A stretch of 64,000 nucleotides of DNA from Salinimonas iocasae (GCF_006228385.1 NZ_CP039852.1:434001-498000), one strand, 5' to 3'; shown: positions 26,909-36,046, counted from the first letter of the stretch. Made by a program: numbers and translations. The notes: generated from the letters alone by a model not told the origin.

Positions 26909-29069
26909 CCGGGATGGATACGGTGACGGTAACACCGTCTTTATCAGGGCTATCTGCAATATCTATACTGCCTTTATGGTACTGACAGATTATTGAGGCA
27001 ATATAGAGGCCCAGACCAAGGTGCGGTGTCGCGTCATCAGTGGTTGTGGCAGCCTGCCGAACTGAAACCATAGAATGCAGTAACTGATTTTTCATGTCAG
27101 GCGGCAGTACAGGGCCCTGATTAGTTACCGTCAGCACCAGTTGTTTTGCCTGTTTATGGGCATTGACTTCAATAGTGCTGTCGGGGGCACTAAACTCAAC
27201 AGCATTCGTGATAACTTTATCCAGCATCTGAGCAAACAGCTCAGGCGACCCGTTTGCAACCATTTCGGACTGCGGAAGCGTTAGTGAAAGCCTGCGTTCG
27301 GGGTAGGTATGCCGGTAACTTTCCACACATCCTTTAATTACTTCAATTATCGGATAGTCTTCTTTGGAATCCTGAGCGATGGCATGCTCCAGCCGGGTTG
27401 CTTCACTCATACTATTCAGTATATTGCTCAGCCGCGCCAACCCTGACTGCGCCCTTGCAGTAAATACTTGCTGCTGATCTTTATCCGATGCGTGCTCGAG
27501 CATATCCAGCGAAGATCGCACTACCGCAACCGGTGTGCGCAGCTCGTGAGATAATCGTGAGGCCATATTCTCAAGATAAGAATTATATTGCTGGAGGCGA
27601 CCCAGTACATCGGCAAACGCATGATGAAGATCGCCTATTTCATCGAAGCGTCGCGCCGCGGGAAGTTGCCCGACGATTTTACCGTTGTCATCAATCACCG
27701 ACTCAGTATCATCGCGCAGCTTTCTAACCCTGCCGGATAGGCGATTAGCAAATAAAGCCAGGGCCGTGATACCTAAAAGCATTACTGCCAGTATGACGTT
27801 AAACAGCTCTTCGAGTGCCTGATTTCGCAGCGTTCGTATCCCGTTAGTAGTTTGCTCTACCACCACGGCGCCCATGACCTGCTTATTGATAAAAATAGGG
27901 TAGGCGGCCGATAATATTACCGCTTTGTTGTCAGGGGTAAGACGCCAGAGAGTTTCAGATTCGCCAGCTAACGCACCATTGATATCCTGGCCAGCAAGCG
28001 CATACGCATTTTCAAGCTCGTCGACGAAGTCTGCAGGCGGGCGGGTGAGTATGCGGTAATAAAGTGGCACCAGCCACTGCTGTTCAACGTATCGCCACCA
28101 TGAATCGTCTTTAGTGGTGCCTGGCACATTAAGTCCGCTGGACGACTGAATATTACCCGCGCGGGCTAAAACCCGCTTATGCTTATCAACGACCCACACC
28201 CGCGAATCGGCATACTCCAGTCCAGCCAGAATGCGTTCGATTTCGGGAGAGGGCGTGACAACCGTCCCCAGAGCGCTCACTTCGTTTGGGTTGGCAGTGC
28301 CTATGGCGTACTTTTTAGTGCGCAATTTCGGGTCATCCACATCTACCAGTGCAAAGGCCAGAGATCCGGATGTCATCGACAAGGGAAAGCGCAGTTCAAT
28401 GCTATAGCCGTTCTCTGTTTGTTGCCAGTTGCCCTGAATTCGAAGTGCGGAACTTTGCGCCCGGTAACTCTCGGCATCGTCCGGCAGATGGTAAGCATTG
28501 ACCCAACCTGATTTGTAGGGGGCAATAATATATCGCTGTAGTTCCCCGCTCTCATTGGTTAATCCGATAAGTAAGTGATCACTCCGGTCAACTGAGAGGC
28601 TGTTTTCTCCGCGCCAGATAACCGCATCATCGGTAACATCAAACTGGGCGTAAAGGTAATTTCCATGTCTGGCCACCATATGAGAGAACGCCATAGACAC
28701 GGGTACAAACGGTGGCGCCTGACCAAAGCGGGTGACAATTTGTGATTCACCATATTGGCGGGCGAGATGCGCCACACTTTGCCAGTCGCCCAGCGCACCA
28801 TCCAGGCGGACAGGGCCGGCAATCGGCGGTGCGTAAAGGTCGGTACCCGGCCTGACGTTTTTCAGATAGGCAGACTGACTGTCAAAAAGCGCTGGTCGCT
28901 CATGCAGTGCGGTAGCCACAGCCCGTGCCGTCCCCAGCAGCGTTTGCTCCTGTCCGGCACGAAGATACTGTTCCAGCTCCCACACATATTTATATCCCAG
29001 CCAGGGGATAGCTAACAGCAGCAGCGAAACAATCAGTAACTGTAATCGAATGGAGAAGCGAATACGCAC
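26895..29069 (-). CDS. pdsS: Sensor histidine kinase of the proteobacterial dedicated sortase (Pds) type
   Basis: 724 residues from GTG 29069. There is one N-terminal helix (about 8-26), then a large periplasmic domain of nearly 400 residues, then a second helix (about 423-441). A HAMP linker, a HisKA dimerisation domain with H508 in the box SHELRTPVAV, and a HATPase domain with an N box (KVITNAVEF) and HLGLGLY follow. The long sensor region and the partner genes fit the kinase of the marine 'dedicated sortase system'. It lies nine bases downstream of the response-regulator gene, in one operon. The family name is from memory of that system and should be checked. No sortase is found next to it. 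Confidence 0.72.
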   Translation of the reverse strand: MRIRFSIRLQLLIVSLLLLAIPWLGYKYVWELEQYLRAGQEQTLLGTARAVATALHERPALFDSQSAYLKNVRPGTDLYAPPIAGPVRLDGALGDWQSVAHLARQYGESQIVTRFGQAPPFVPVSMAFSHMVARHGNYLYAQFDVTDDAVIWRGENSLSVDRSDHLLIGLTNESGELQRYIIAPYKSGWVNAYHLPDDAESYRAQSSALRIQGNWQQTENGYSIELRFPLSMTSGSLAFALVDVDDPKLRTKKYAIGTANPNEVSALGTVVTPSPEIERILAGLEYADSRVWVVDKHKRVLARAGNIQSSSGLNVPGTTKDDSWWRYVEQQWLVPLYYRILTRPPADFVDELENAYALAGQDINGALAGESETLWRLTPDNKAVILSAAYPIFINKQVMGAVVVEQTTNGIRTLRNQALEELFNVILAVMLLGITALALFANRLSGRVRKLRDDTESVIDDNGKIVGQLPAARRFDEIGDLHHAFADVLGRLQQYNSYLENMASRLSHELRTPVAVVRSSLDMLEHASDKDQQQVFTARAQSGLARLSNILNSMSEATRLEHAIAQDSKEDYPIIEVIKGCVESYRHTYPERRLSLTLPQSEMVANGSPELFAQMLDKVITNAVEFSAPDSTIEVNAHKQAKQLVLTVTNQGPVLPPDMKNQLLHSMVSVRQAATTTDDATPHLGLGLYIASIICQYHKGSIDIADSPDKDGVTVTVSIPVRMA

Positions 29070-29078
29070 AGCCCTTCA

Positions 29079-29768
29079 CTATTCCTGCCACCGATATCCC
29101 ATACCGTAGACCGTATCGATATGGTCAAAGGTATCGTCTATCTGCATGAATTTTTTTCTGATGCGTTTTATGTGTGAAGTAATCGTTGTGTCGTCCACGA
29201 CCATTCGGGACTCGTCCATCAGCTGTTGACGGCTTTTTACATGGCCGGGGTGTCGAATCAAAGCGTGCAGCATCCAGAATTCTGTCACCGTCAGGGCTAC
29301 TGGTTGCTGCTTCCACGTGACTGTCATTCGACTGGCATCTACAAGCAAGTGACCCAGGCGATACTGATCAGACTGAACCTTGGGTGTGGACAGTAAATCA
29401 GTACGGCGAAATAGCGCTGCTATCCGCGCCAGTAAATGCGCCATACTGATATCTTTGGTCAGGTAATCATCCGCGCCCATACGCAACCCACTGATTGTAT
29501 CGACATCATTATCCCGGGCGGTAAAAAAGATGATGGGTAGTGAGCCTGAAAGCTGCCGAAGCTGTTGGCACAGCATGAAACCACCTTCTGTTTCATCATT
29601 GAGGCCAATGTCGATAATTGCCAAATCGGGCAGCTTCTCGTTAAATGCCTGCGATGCGCAAGGGCGATCCCGGTACGCATTGACCTGGTAACCCTGGGCT
29701 TCCAAAGCTAATTTATAATTATCGCGGATAACTGCATCGTCTTCTACCAAAGCAATAGTGCGTGGCAT
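29079..29768 (-). CDS. pdsR: OmpR-family response regulator of the Pds type
   Basis: 229 residues from ATG 29768; an in-frame TTG 12 bases upstream is not favoured because GGAAAG gives ATG 29768 a ribosome site. The receiver domain has the acidic pair ED10-D11, the phosphoacceptor D53 (AIIDIGLND), the T of FFTARD and K of YLTKD. A winged-helix DNA-binding domain follows (about 130-229) with the TVTEFWML and TSHIKRIRKK recognition region. It should be phosphorylated by the adjacent kinase and control the divergent OmpA-type gene, between which two CAATTGTG palindromes lie. The family assignment is by similarity of arrangement to the dedicated sortase system. Confidence 0.75.
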   Translation of the reverse strand: MPRTIALVEDDAVIRDNYKLALEAQGYQVNAYRDRPCASQAFNEKLPDLAIIDIGLNDETEGGFMLCQQLRQLSGSLPIIFFTARDNDVDTISGLRMGADDYLTKDISMAHLLARIAALFRRTDLLSTPKVQSDQYRLGHLLVDASRMTVTWKQQPVALTVTEFWMLHALIRHPGHVKSRQQLMDESRMVVDDTTITSHIKRIRKKFMQIDDTFDHIDTVYGMGYRWQE

Positions 29769-29865
29769 AACACTTTCCAATTCAATAAATTCTTACAAAC
29801 CGGAGGCTACTATACACAACAAATTCAGGTGCATTGCAACTACGGCAAAAAAACCATATGACGGC

Positions 29866-29917
29866 CACAATTGTGACACATTTGCACTAATTATCGACGC
29901 TAGCCCAAACAATTGTG
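29866..29917. promoter_or_regulatory. Pair of CAATTGTG palindromes between pdsR and pdsO
   Basis: CACAATTGTG at 29866-29875 and CAATTGTG at 29910-29917 are two copies of the same 8-base palindrome, 43 bp apart centre to centre, close to four helical turns. They sit in the divergent 266-bp promoter interval and are a plausible binding site for a dimeric regulator. No direct evidence ties them to PdsR. Confidence 0.5.
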
Positions 29918-30034
29918 CTTCGGGTGACGCTTTTCATCATACTTTTTCACTGGTTAGCCATTTTTGATTCCGAAGTTTGCCTGAGTGCGTTGGTTTACTT
30001 GTGTCTGTCGAACACACCTAAGAAGGAAAAGACA

Positions 30035-30748
30035 ATGAGAACACGTATCGCACATTCGGTTTTATTGATTTTAGCACTAAGCGGCACCGCCCACGCCTCA
30101 ACAGAAAACCACACTCAGGAAACACTTAAAGCGCGACAGGATAAAGCTGTTGGTATCGGGCTGGGTACTGGCGTGCTTGTCGGGGCTATCATTGGCGGGC
30201 CAATTGGGGCAGCGGCTGCAGGCATGTTCGGAGCGGTAATGGGAGATAACATTGTTAAGACCGACGCGCTTGAAGACACGCAGCAAACATTGGCCAAAAC
30301 CCAGTTGGACTTAACGTTCTCCGAGCAGGCTTTACTCAGTGCAGACGCCAGTATCGAGAAAATGCAAAATAAACAGCGAGTCTGGCAGAATATCCAAAGT
30401 GCAATCCAGTTCAAGACAGGCTCTGATGAATTGGAAGTCGCTTACAAGGCGCAACTGAACCGAATTGCAAAGGTCCTCGAGGAGCACCCTGACTTATTTC
30501 TGGAGTTGACCGGTTATGCAGATCGCCGCGGCGATGAGACGTTCAACCTGGCGTTGTCTAATCAGCGGGCAAATAGCGTTAAGGCCTATTTGATAGAAAA
30601 GGGGGTTGACAGTAAGCAGTTACTTACCTCGGCGATGGGCGAGATGGACCGTGACAATGATACACTGAGCCGCGAGATGTTGTTCTTCGACAGAAAGGTC
30701 GTAATGACCCTGCGCGGTGAGCAGGACGCCCTGACTGCAGCGCAATAA
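30035..30748 (+). CDS. pdsO: OmpA-family protein resembling sortase-associated PdsO
   Basis: 237 residues from ATG 30035, with AGAAGGA upstream. The signal peptide ends near AHAST (residues 18-22). A glycine-rich segment, GIGLGTGVLVGAIIGGPIG (about 42-60), resembles a glycine-zipper, followed by a coiled-coil-like region and a C-terminal OmpA peptidoglycan-binding domain (about 125-230) with TGYADRRGDETFNLALSNQRA. This order fits PdsO, the OmpA-like member of the dedicated sortase system, and it is divergent from the matching kinase/regulator pair. It would sit in the cell envelope bound to peptidoglycan. The sortase and its single target protein normally encoded nearby are missing here. Confidence 0.72.
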   Translation: MRTRIAHSVLLILALSGTAHASTENHTQETLKARQDKAVGIGLGTGVLVGAIIGGPIGAAAAGMFGAVMGDNIVKTDALEDTQQTLAKTQLDLTFSEQALLSADASIEKMQNKQRVWQNIQSAIQFKTGSDELEVAYKAQLNRIAKVLEEHPDLFLELTGYADRRGDETFNLALSNQRANSVKAYLIEKGVDSKQLLTSAMGEMDRDNDTLSREMLFFDRKVVMTLRGEQDALTAAQ

Positions 30749-30761
30749 CTTTTGCGATATG

Positions 30762-30790
30762 CCCGGTGCTTAACGATAGCGCCGGGTTTT
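30762..30790 (+). terminator. Terminator after the OmpA-like gene
   Basis: CCCGG (30762-30766) pairs with CCGGG (30782-30786), with additional inner GC/GC pairing, and is followed by TTTT. It lies 14 bases after the stop codon. Confidence 0.75.
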
Positions 30791-30994
30791 ACCCCGTCAC
30801 CATAACCCCCACTCTCCGTATTGCTCTACCGCGAAAAGCTGCAATTTATCCGTTTGTGATAAATTTTGTCTTGAAAATACGCTTTTCAAACACATCTGTT
30901 TACGATTCTGTATATTAGTGTCACGCAAAAACCTGTTCTTGCAGGCAGATGTTAGACATCGAGCCGAAGTAACACCCTTTCAACAGGCTGTAAT

Positions 30995-31930
30995 ATGAAT
31001 GCATTAGATATATCCGGTTTGAAAAAGACCTATAAAGGCGGCGTAAAAGCGCTCAAAGGTCTGGACCTGACCGTTCGCGACGGTGACTTTTTCGCGTTAC
31101 TGGGCCCCAACGGGGCCGGGAAGTCGACAACCATAGGAATTATCAGTTCCCTGGTCAATCCCAGTGACGGCCAGGTCAGCGTATTCGGGTACGACCTGCA
31201 CACCCAAAAAGAGGCAGCAAAAGCCTGTATCGGGCTGGTGCCTCAGGAGTTTAACTTTAATCAGTTTGAAACGGTTCTGCAGATAGTACTTAATCAGGCC
31301 GGCTATTACGGTGTACCGCGCAGTACAGCCAAAGAACGTGCACAGAAATACCTGACGCAGCTGGACTTGTGGGAGAAACGTAACGCACGCGCTCGCGAAC
31401 TGTCAGGTGGTATGAAGCGACGCCTGATGATTGCCCGTGCACTGATGCACGAGCCTAAGCTATTGATTCTGGATGAGCCAACCGCGGGTGTGGATATTGA
31501 AATCCGCCGCTCCATGTGGACATTTTTAAAACAAATCAATGAGCAGGGAATCACCATCATTCTGACCACTCACTATCTGGAAGAGGCTGAGAGTCTGTGC
31601 CGCAATATTGCGATTATTGATAAAGGGGTCATCGTTGAAAACACCACGATGCGTGCACTTTTATCTACGTTGAGTACAGAAACGTTCATTCTGGATCTGG
31701 CCGAGTCTGACCAGCAGCCTTCACTGAAAGGCTTTGCATTCCGGGTAGTGGATGACCACACACTTGAAGTAGATGTTGAGAAGCAAGAGGGTCTTAATCC
31801 GGTATTCTCACAATTATCAGAGCAAGGGTTTCAGGTGCTCAGTATGAGAAACAAAGCCAACCGACTGGAAGAGCTTTTCGTCAGGCTGGTGGAATCGGGC
31901 AGACAGCAGCAGGGGGAAGCACGTGCATAA
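30995..31930 (+). CDS. yadG: ABC-2 exporter ATP-binding protein (YadG-like)
   Basis: 311 residues. Walker A GPNGAGKST (about 37-45), Q-loop VPQEFNFN, the signature LSGGMKRRLMIARAL, Walker B LLILDEPTAGVD and the H-loop TTHYLEEAE are all present. A C-terminal extension of about 90 residues follows, as in YadG. It powers the ABC-2 permease encoded immediately downstream, whose GTG start overlaps its last codons by eight bases. The substrate of YadGH is not known; drugs or envelope polysaccharides are possible. A third gene, a TrmB-like methyltransferase, continues the operon. Confidence 0.9.
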   Translation: MNALDISGLKKTYKGGVKALKGLDLTVRDGDFFALLGPNGAGKSTTIGIISSLVNPSDGQVSVFGYDLHTQKEAAKACIGLVPQEFNFNQFETVLQIVLNQAGYYGVPRSTAKERAQKYLTQLDLWEKRNARARELSGGMKRRLMIARALMHEPKLLILDEPTAGVDIEIRRSMWTFLKQINEQGITIILTTHYLEEAESLCRNIAIIDKGVIVENTTMRALLSTLSTETFILDLAESDQQPSLKGFAFRVVDDHTLEVDVEKQEGLNPVFSQLSEQGFQVLSMRNKANRLEELFVRLVESGRQQQGEARA

Positions 31931-32696
31931 ACAAAATAACTGGGTAGCGCTTAATACAATCTGGATAAAAGAATGTACCCGCTTTCTGCGCATCTGGGTA
32001 CAGACCCTGGTGCCCCCGGCAATTACCATGAGTCTGTACTTTGTCATCTTTGGTAACCTGATTGGCGACCGGATTGGGCGTATGGATGGGTTTACCTACA
32101 TGGAATTTATCGTTCCGGGTTTGATCATGATGTCGGTGATTACCAATTCCTATTCTAATGTGAGCTCGTCGTTTTTCAGCGCCAAATTTCAACGTAATGT
32201 TGAGGAGCTGCTTGTGGCACCGGTGCCTACGTCCGTCATTATTGCCGGCTACGTGGGAGGCGGTGTCGCCCGCTCAATGCTGATAGGTATTATTGTAACG
32301 CTGGTGTCACTGTTTTTTGTCGACGTGCAAATTCACAATCCGTTGGTTATTGTGACGGTTGTCTTACTTACTTCTGTATTGTTTTCAACAGCAGGCTTAA
32401 TCAATGCGGTCTTTGCCAAGAGCTTCGACGATATCAGCGTGGTGCCGACATTTGTACTGACACCGCTGACCTATCTGGGCGGCGTGTTTTACTCACTATC
32501 GCTGTTACCTGAATTCTGGCAGATTGTTAGTAAAGCCAATCCGGTGGTTTATATGGTCAACGGGTTTCGGTATGGCTTTTTAGGGGTGTCAGATGTCGGA
32601 ATAACCACCTCGCTGTCACTGTTAGTGGGCTTTAATATTTTACTTTTCGGCGTAGCGTATTATCTGCTTAAAACCGGCAAGGGTATTCGAAGCTGA
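31923..32696 (+). CDS. yadH: ABC-2 type permease (YadH-like)
   Basis: 257 residues from GTG 31923, overlapping the ATPase gene by eight bases. There are six hydrophobic segments, with the family features IWVQTLVPPAITMSLYFVIFG near the N-terminus, GIIVTLVSLFF in the middle and the ABC-2 signature PLTYLGGVFYSLSLLPEFWQ near residues 180-200. It forms the membrane channel of the exporter with the YadG-like ATPase. Its stop codon TGA overlaps the ATG of the next gene (TGATG), so the three genes form one translationally coupled unit. Confidence 0.9.
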   Translation: MHKQNNWVALNTIWIKECTRFLRIWVQTLVPPAITMSLYFVIFGNLIGDRIGRMDGFTYMEFIVPGLIMMSVITNSYSNVSSSFFSAKFQRNVEELLVAPVPTSVIIAGYVGGGVARSMLIGIIVTLVSLFFVDVQIHNPLVIVTVVLLTSVLFSTAGLINAVFAKSFDDISVVPTFVLTPLTYLGGVFYSLSLLPEFWQIVSKANPVVYMVNGFRYGFLGVSDVGITTSLSLLVGFNILLFGVAYYLLKTGKGIRS

Positions 32697-33373
32697 TGAC
32701 CAAAATTACCGGAAACTCACGCAGCGTTGATTCCGCGCAGACCGGACCACATGAAAAGCTGGACGAGCTGGTTAAACGTTATCAGCATAGTCAAAGCAAG
32801 CGCCCTGTCAGCGCGCATACGCAGCAGGCGTTTGATGAGGTGATGACGTGGCTGGATGGCTGGCAGGGGCCACTCATCCTCGACTCCTGCTGTGGCGTGG
32901 GTGAAAGCACAGCAAGACTGGCTCTGGCCAATCCAGAGGCAAAAGTGATTGGGCTGGATAAATCAGAGGCGCGGGTAGCCAAGCATATGCATTATCAGCA
33001 GCAAGCCGCTAACTATCGCGTACAGCGTGCTGATGTTATCGACTTCTGGCGTTTGCTGAATCAACAGAGCATAAGGGTTACCCACCATTGCCTGTTTTAT
33101 CCAAATCCTTACCCCAAAAGCTCCCAGGTACAAAAACGATGGCATGGCAGTGCCGCTTTTGCTGACTTAATGGCGCTGACAGGAAATGTGGAAGTCAGAA
33201 GTAACTGGCTGATTTATTTGCTTGAATTTGCCCAGGCTGCTGCGCACTATGGCGTTAAAGGAGATTTGCAACAAGTGCCTGAAGGCGAAGACTTTACGCC
33301 CTTTGAGCGTAAGTACCGAGCCAGTGGCCAGATTTGCTGGCAGCTTAGCTGCCAGTCTGAAGAAGCAAGCTAA
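32696..33373 (+). CDS. TrmB-like SAM-dependent methyltransferase
   Basis: 225 residues. The SAM-binding motif LDSCCGVGESTARLA (about 62-76) is followed by the acidic motif II (VIGLDKSEARV). The YPNPYPKSSQVQKRWHG segment aligns with the PDPWPKKRHHKRR region of tRNA (guanine-N7)-methyltransferase TrmB, but with several basic residues replaced. It is therefore a TrmB homologue and may not be the genuine tRNA m7G46 enzyme. The gene overlaps the preceding permease by one base and its end overlaps the convergent EAL gene by four bases. A tRNA substrate is possible but not shown by the sequence. Confidence 0.7.
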   Translation: MTKITGNSRSVDSAQTGPHEKLDELVKRYQHSQSKRPVSAHTQQAFDEVMTWLDGWQGPLILDSCCGVGESTARLALANPEAKVIGLDKSEARVAKHMHYQQQAANYRVQRADVIDFWRLLNQQSIRVTHHCLFYPNPYPKSSQVQKRWHGSAAFADLMALTGNVEVRSNWLIYLLEFAQAAAHYGVKGDLQQVPEGEDFTPFERKYRASGQICWQLSCQSEEAS

Positions 33374-34089
33374 ATATTATCCAGAGACGGTTTTGGTGTA
33401 CTGAACACAAAGCCCTGAGCATAGTGAATGGGTAGACGCTCGACAATTTCCAGTGTGGTTGTATCTTCTACATGCTCTGCAATTACACTGACTTTGTGGG
33501 CAGCAGCCTGCTCGCAGACATAATCGACATATTCCTGCACCGCCGGGTTAGTATCGTATTGCCTGATAAGTCCGCCGTCCAGTTTGATGCCACGCAGCGG
33601 CATGGCAAGCAAGCTCTTGATGTTTCCCGGCACTCGCCCGACGTTATCTACAAATACGCCTACGCCCAGCTCCTGAACCCGCCCGACGACCTCGGCAAGG
33701 AGGGGAATGTTCTGCATCGCGGTCTTTGCACTAACCTCTATACTGACTTTAGTGGCAGCTGCAGGGTCACTTAAGTGCGTTTTAAGCAGGTTAAGCAGAG
33801 ATGGGTTTTTCAAATCTGATAAGTCGACGTTGATATTCCAGCATACATGCTTATCGGCAAAATAGCGGGCGCTTTGATGAAACATGGTTTCAGTAAGCTG
33901 CTGAACATGATTGTGCCGCTCAATTAAGTACAGGAACTCATTGGGCAGGTACACTTTTTCACTGGGAGTAACTAACCGGGCAAGGCATTCATAACGCCAG
34001 ACTCTGTCGTGCTGCAAATCGACAATCGGTTGAAAATAAGGGACAATATCTTCGAGCCGAAAAGGATCTGTAATTTCGCGTATCGGCAT
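33370..34089 (-). CDS. Degenerate EAL-domain protein
   Basis: 239 residues, a single EAL domain without GGDEF, PAS or membrane segments, so it should be cytoplasmic. Several catalytic signatures of cyclic-di-GMP phosphodiesterases are altered: the EAL motif reads ECL, the DDFG metal site reads DNVG, and AEGVE reads AEHVE. NINVDLSDL, IKLDG and QGF are kept. Loss of the second aspartate of the DD pair usually abolishes hydrolysis, so I infer a c-di-GMP sensor or a protein-interaction role and not an active enzyme. It stands alone, convergent with the TrmB-like gene and divergent from panP. Confidence 0.8.
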   Translation of the reverse strand: MPIREITDPFRLEDIVPYFQPIVDLQHDRVWRYECLARLVTPSEKVYLPNEFLYLIERHNHVQQLTETMFHQSARYFADKHVCWNINVDLSDLKNPSLLNLLKTHLSDPAAATKVSIEVSAKTAMQNIPLLAEVVGRVQELGVGVFVDNVGRVPGNIKSLLAMPLRGIKLDGGLIRQYDTNPAVQEYVDYVCEQAAAHKVSVIAEHVEDTTTLEIVERLPIHYAQGFVFSTPKPSLDNI

Positions 34090-34395
34090 GACCGTTTTCC
34101 TTTCTTATCATCTACTCACTATAGCAAAGCCAACAATAAAACCAATTCTCAATGTGGGTAACAAGAAAATACGGTTATGTAATAAAGATAACTTATTGTA
34201 CGAATAAAGAGAATAAAAGGCTGAACACTTCGCGACGGCTTGGCGTGAATGCTAATATGGGGTAAAGTTCGGCTCCTTTGAAAGTCATAATTAAACTTTC
34301 AGCATTAAGAACAAATAGCGTAAGGCGGTTAGCCAGTTGCACCGACAATGCAGCTGACCGTCAGGTCCGGTTTCGGATAAACAGAGGTGTGTTGA
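34090..34395. other. Intergenic region between the EAL gene and panP
   Basis: A divergent interval of 306 bp, AT-rich near 34150-34215. No ORF with a ribosome site was seen. It must contain promoters for both genes, but no pair of boxes was clear enough to name. An AGAGG ribosome site for panP lies at its right end. Confidence 0.4.
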
Positions 34396-36039
34396 GTGGT
34401 GGGTGAAGCACAGGTTAGTCTTAAGCACTTGTTTCGGGTCTTTACCAAACCTGAACACAAAGACTCAAAATTAGCACAGATTGAGCAGCACTTGTCCGAT
34501 AACATCATGGACTTTCTGTCTCAGCATGTGGTGACAAAGAAAACCTCGCTGGAAGAAATCGAGCAGGACTTTTCTCTGCCTGCTGTACCTGAGTCGCCTG
34601 AATTTGTTTCGTCTCATGCAGAATCGTTGCTTGAGAAGCTGGTGGCACACTCGGTAAATACATACTCGCCTACTTTCATTGGTCATATGACCTCTGCACT
34701 ACCTTATTTTCATCTTCCGCTTTCTAAACTTCTGGTCGGCCTGAACCAGAATCTGGTTAAAATTGAGACATCAAAAGCCTTTACGCCCCTGGAGCGTCAG
34801 GTGCTTGGTATGATGCACAACCTGATTTATGACCGTGATGAGCCGTTTTACGAAGAATATCTGCACAGCGCTCGTCATGCATTAGGCGCATTTTGTTCAG
34901 GCGGTACTATTGCTAACATCACAGCACTGTGGGTCGCACGTAACAAGCTATTGGGGCCACAGCCAGGCTTTTCCGGTGTCGCCCGGGCGGGATTAGCTGC
35001 TGCATACCGACATTATGATATCGGTAACCTTGGCGTTATCTGCTCCAAACGCGGCCACTATTCACTGTCAAAGGCGGTTGATGCATTAGGTCTTGGCAGA
35101 GAACAGCTGCTAAGCCTGCCGTGTCCTGCACAAACGCTAAACCCTGAAGATGCTTTGCGTGAAGGCCGGCGTTATCAGGAAGCCGGTAATAAAGTGTTGG
35201 CGATTGTAGGTATTGGAGGTACCACTGAAACCGGTCATGTTGATCCTCTCGATGAGCTTGCGGATGTGGCCAAAGAATTAGGCTGCTGGTTCCATGTGGA
35301 CGCTGCCTGGGGCGGTGCGACCTTATTTTCATCGAATAACCGGTCTAAGTTAAACGGTATCGCCAAAGCGGACTCGGTGACCATTGACGCGCATAAGCAA
35401 ATGTATGTCCCTATGGGCGCAGGGATGGCTATTTTCAAAGATCCTGAAGATGCCAATGCTGTTCGCCACCATGCACAATACATCTTGCGGGAAGGGTCAA
35501 AAGATTTGGGTGCTACCACGCTGGAAGGCTCGAGAAATGGCATGGCGATGATGGTTTACTCAACGCTTCATATACTGGGGCGCCGTGGCTATGAGCTCAT
35601 TATTGATCAGAATATTGAAAAGGCGCAGTCCTTCGCATCGATGATTGATGCACATGAAGACTTCGCGCTGACAACGACTCCCACTTTGTCACTACTCACT
35701 TACCGGGTTTGTCCGCCGCAGGTGCAAAAAGCACTCAGCGTTGCCGGTGATGCGGATAAAGTGCGCCTGAATCAAAAAGTCGATCGCCTGGTGGTGGGTG
35801 TACAAAAAGCACAGCGTGAAGCCGGGAAGTCGTTTGTGTCGCGGACACGTTTGGAGTGCCCTAACACAAATTCGCAGGCTATTACCGTATTCAGGGTAGT
35901 GCTTGCAAACCCGCTGACCACAAAAACTGATTTACAGAATATTCTGGCAGAACAGGTCGAACTTGCGAAAGGTATGAGGATCTGGAAAGAGCTTATTAAG
36001 CTGGCTGACCAGGTTTCCCACACGTCAGCCAGTGTGTAA
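34396..36039 (+). CDS. panP: Pyridoxal-dependent aspartate 1-decarboxylase PanP
   Basis: 547 residues, the length of Vibrio PanP, from GTG 34396. It is a group II PLP decarboxylase: CSGGTIANITALWVAR contributes to cofactor binding, VDAAWGG provides the aspartate that contacts the pyridine nitrogen, and the Schiff-base lysine lies in TIDAHKQMYVPMGAG. PanP makes beta-alanine from aspartate and replaces the pyruvoyl enzyme PanD in Vibrio and relatives. The placement here, facing panC and panB with only seven bases between the ends, supports this role over a glutamate decarboxylase. The start is preceded by AGAGG. Confidence 0.88.
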   Translation: MVGEAQVSLKHLFRVFTKPEHKDSKLAQIEQHLSDNIMDFLSQHVVTKKTSLEEIEQDFSLPAVPESPEFVSSHAESLLEKLVAHSVNTYSPTFIGHMTSALPYFHLPLSKLLVGLNQNLVKIETSKAFTPLERQVLGMMHNLIYDRDEPFYEEYLHSARHALGAFCSGGTIANITALWVARNKLLGPQPGFSGVARAGLAAAYRHYDIGNLGVICSKRGHYSLSKAVDALGLGREQLLSLPCPAQTLNPEDALREGRRYQEAGNKVLAIVGIGGTTETGHVDPLDELADVAKELGCWFHVDAAWGGATLFSSNNRSKLNGIAKADSVTIDAHKQMYVPMGAGMAIFKDPEDANAVRHHAQYILREGSKDLGATTLEGSRNGMAMMVYSTLHILGRRGYELIIDQNIEKAQSFASMIDAHEDFALTTTPTLSLLTYRVCPPQVQKALSVAGDADKVRLNQKVDRLVVGVQKAQREAGKSFVSRTRLECPNTNSQAITVFRVVLANPLTTKTDLQNILAEQVELAKGMRIWKELIKLADQVSHTSASV

Positions 36040-36046
36040 TCGCTAG

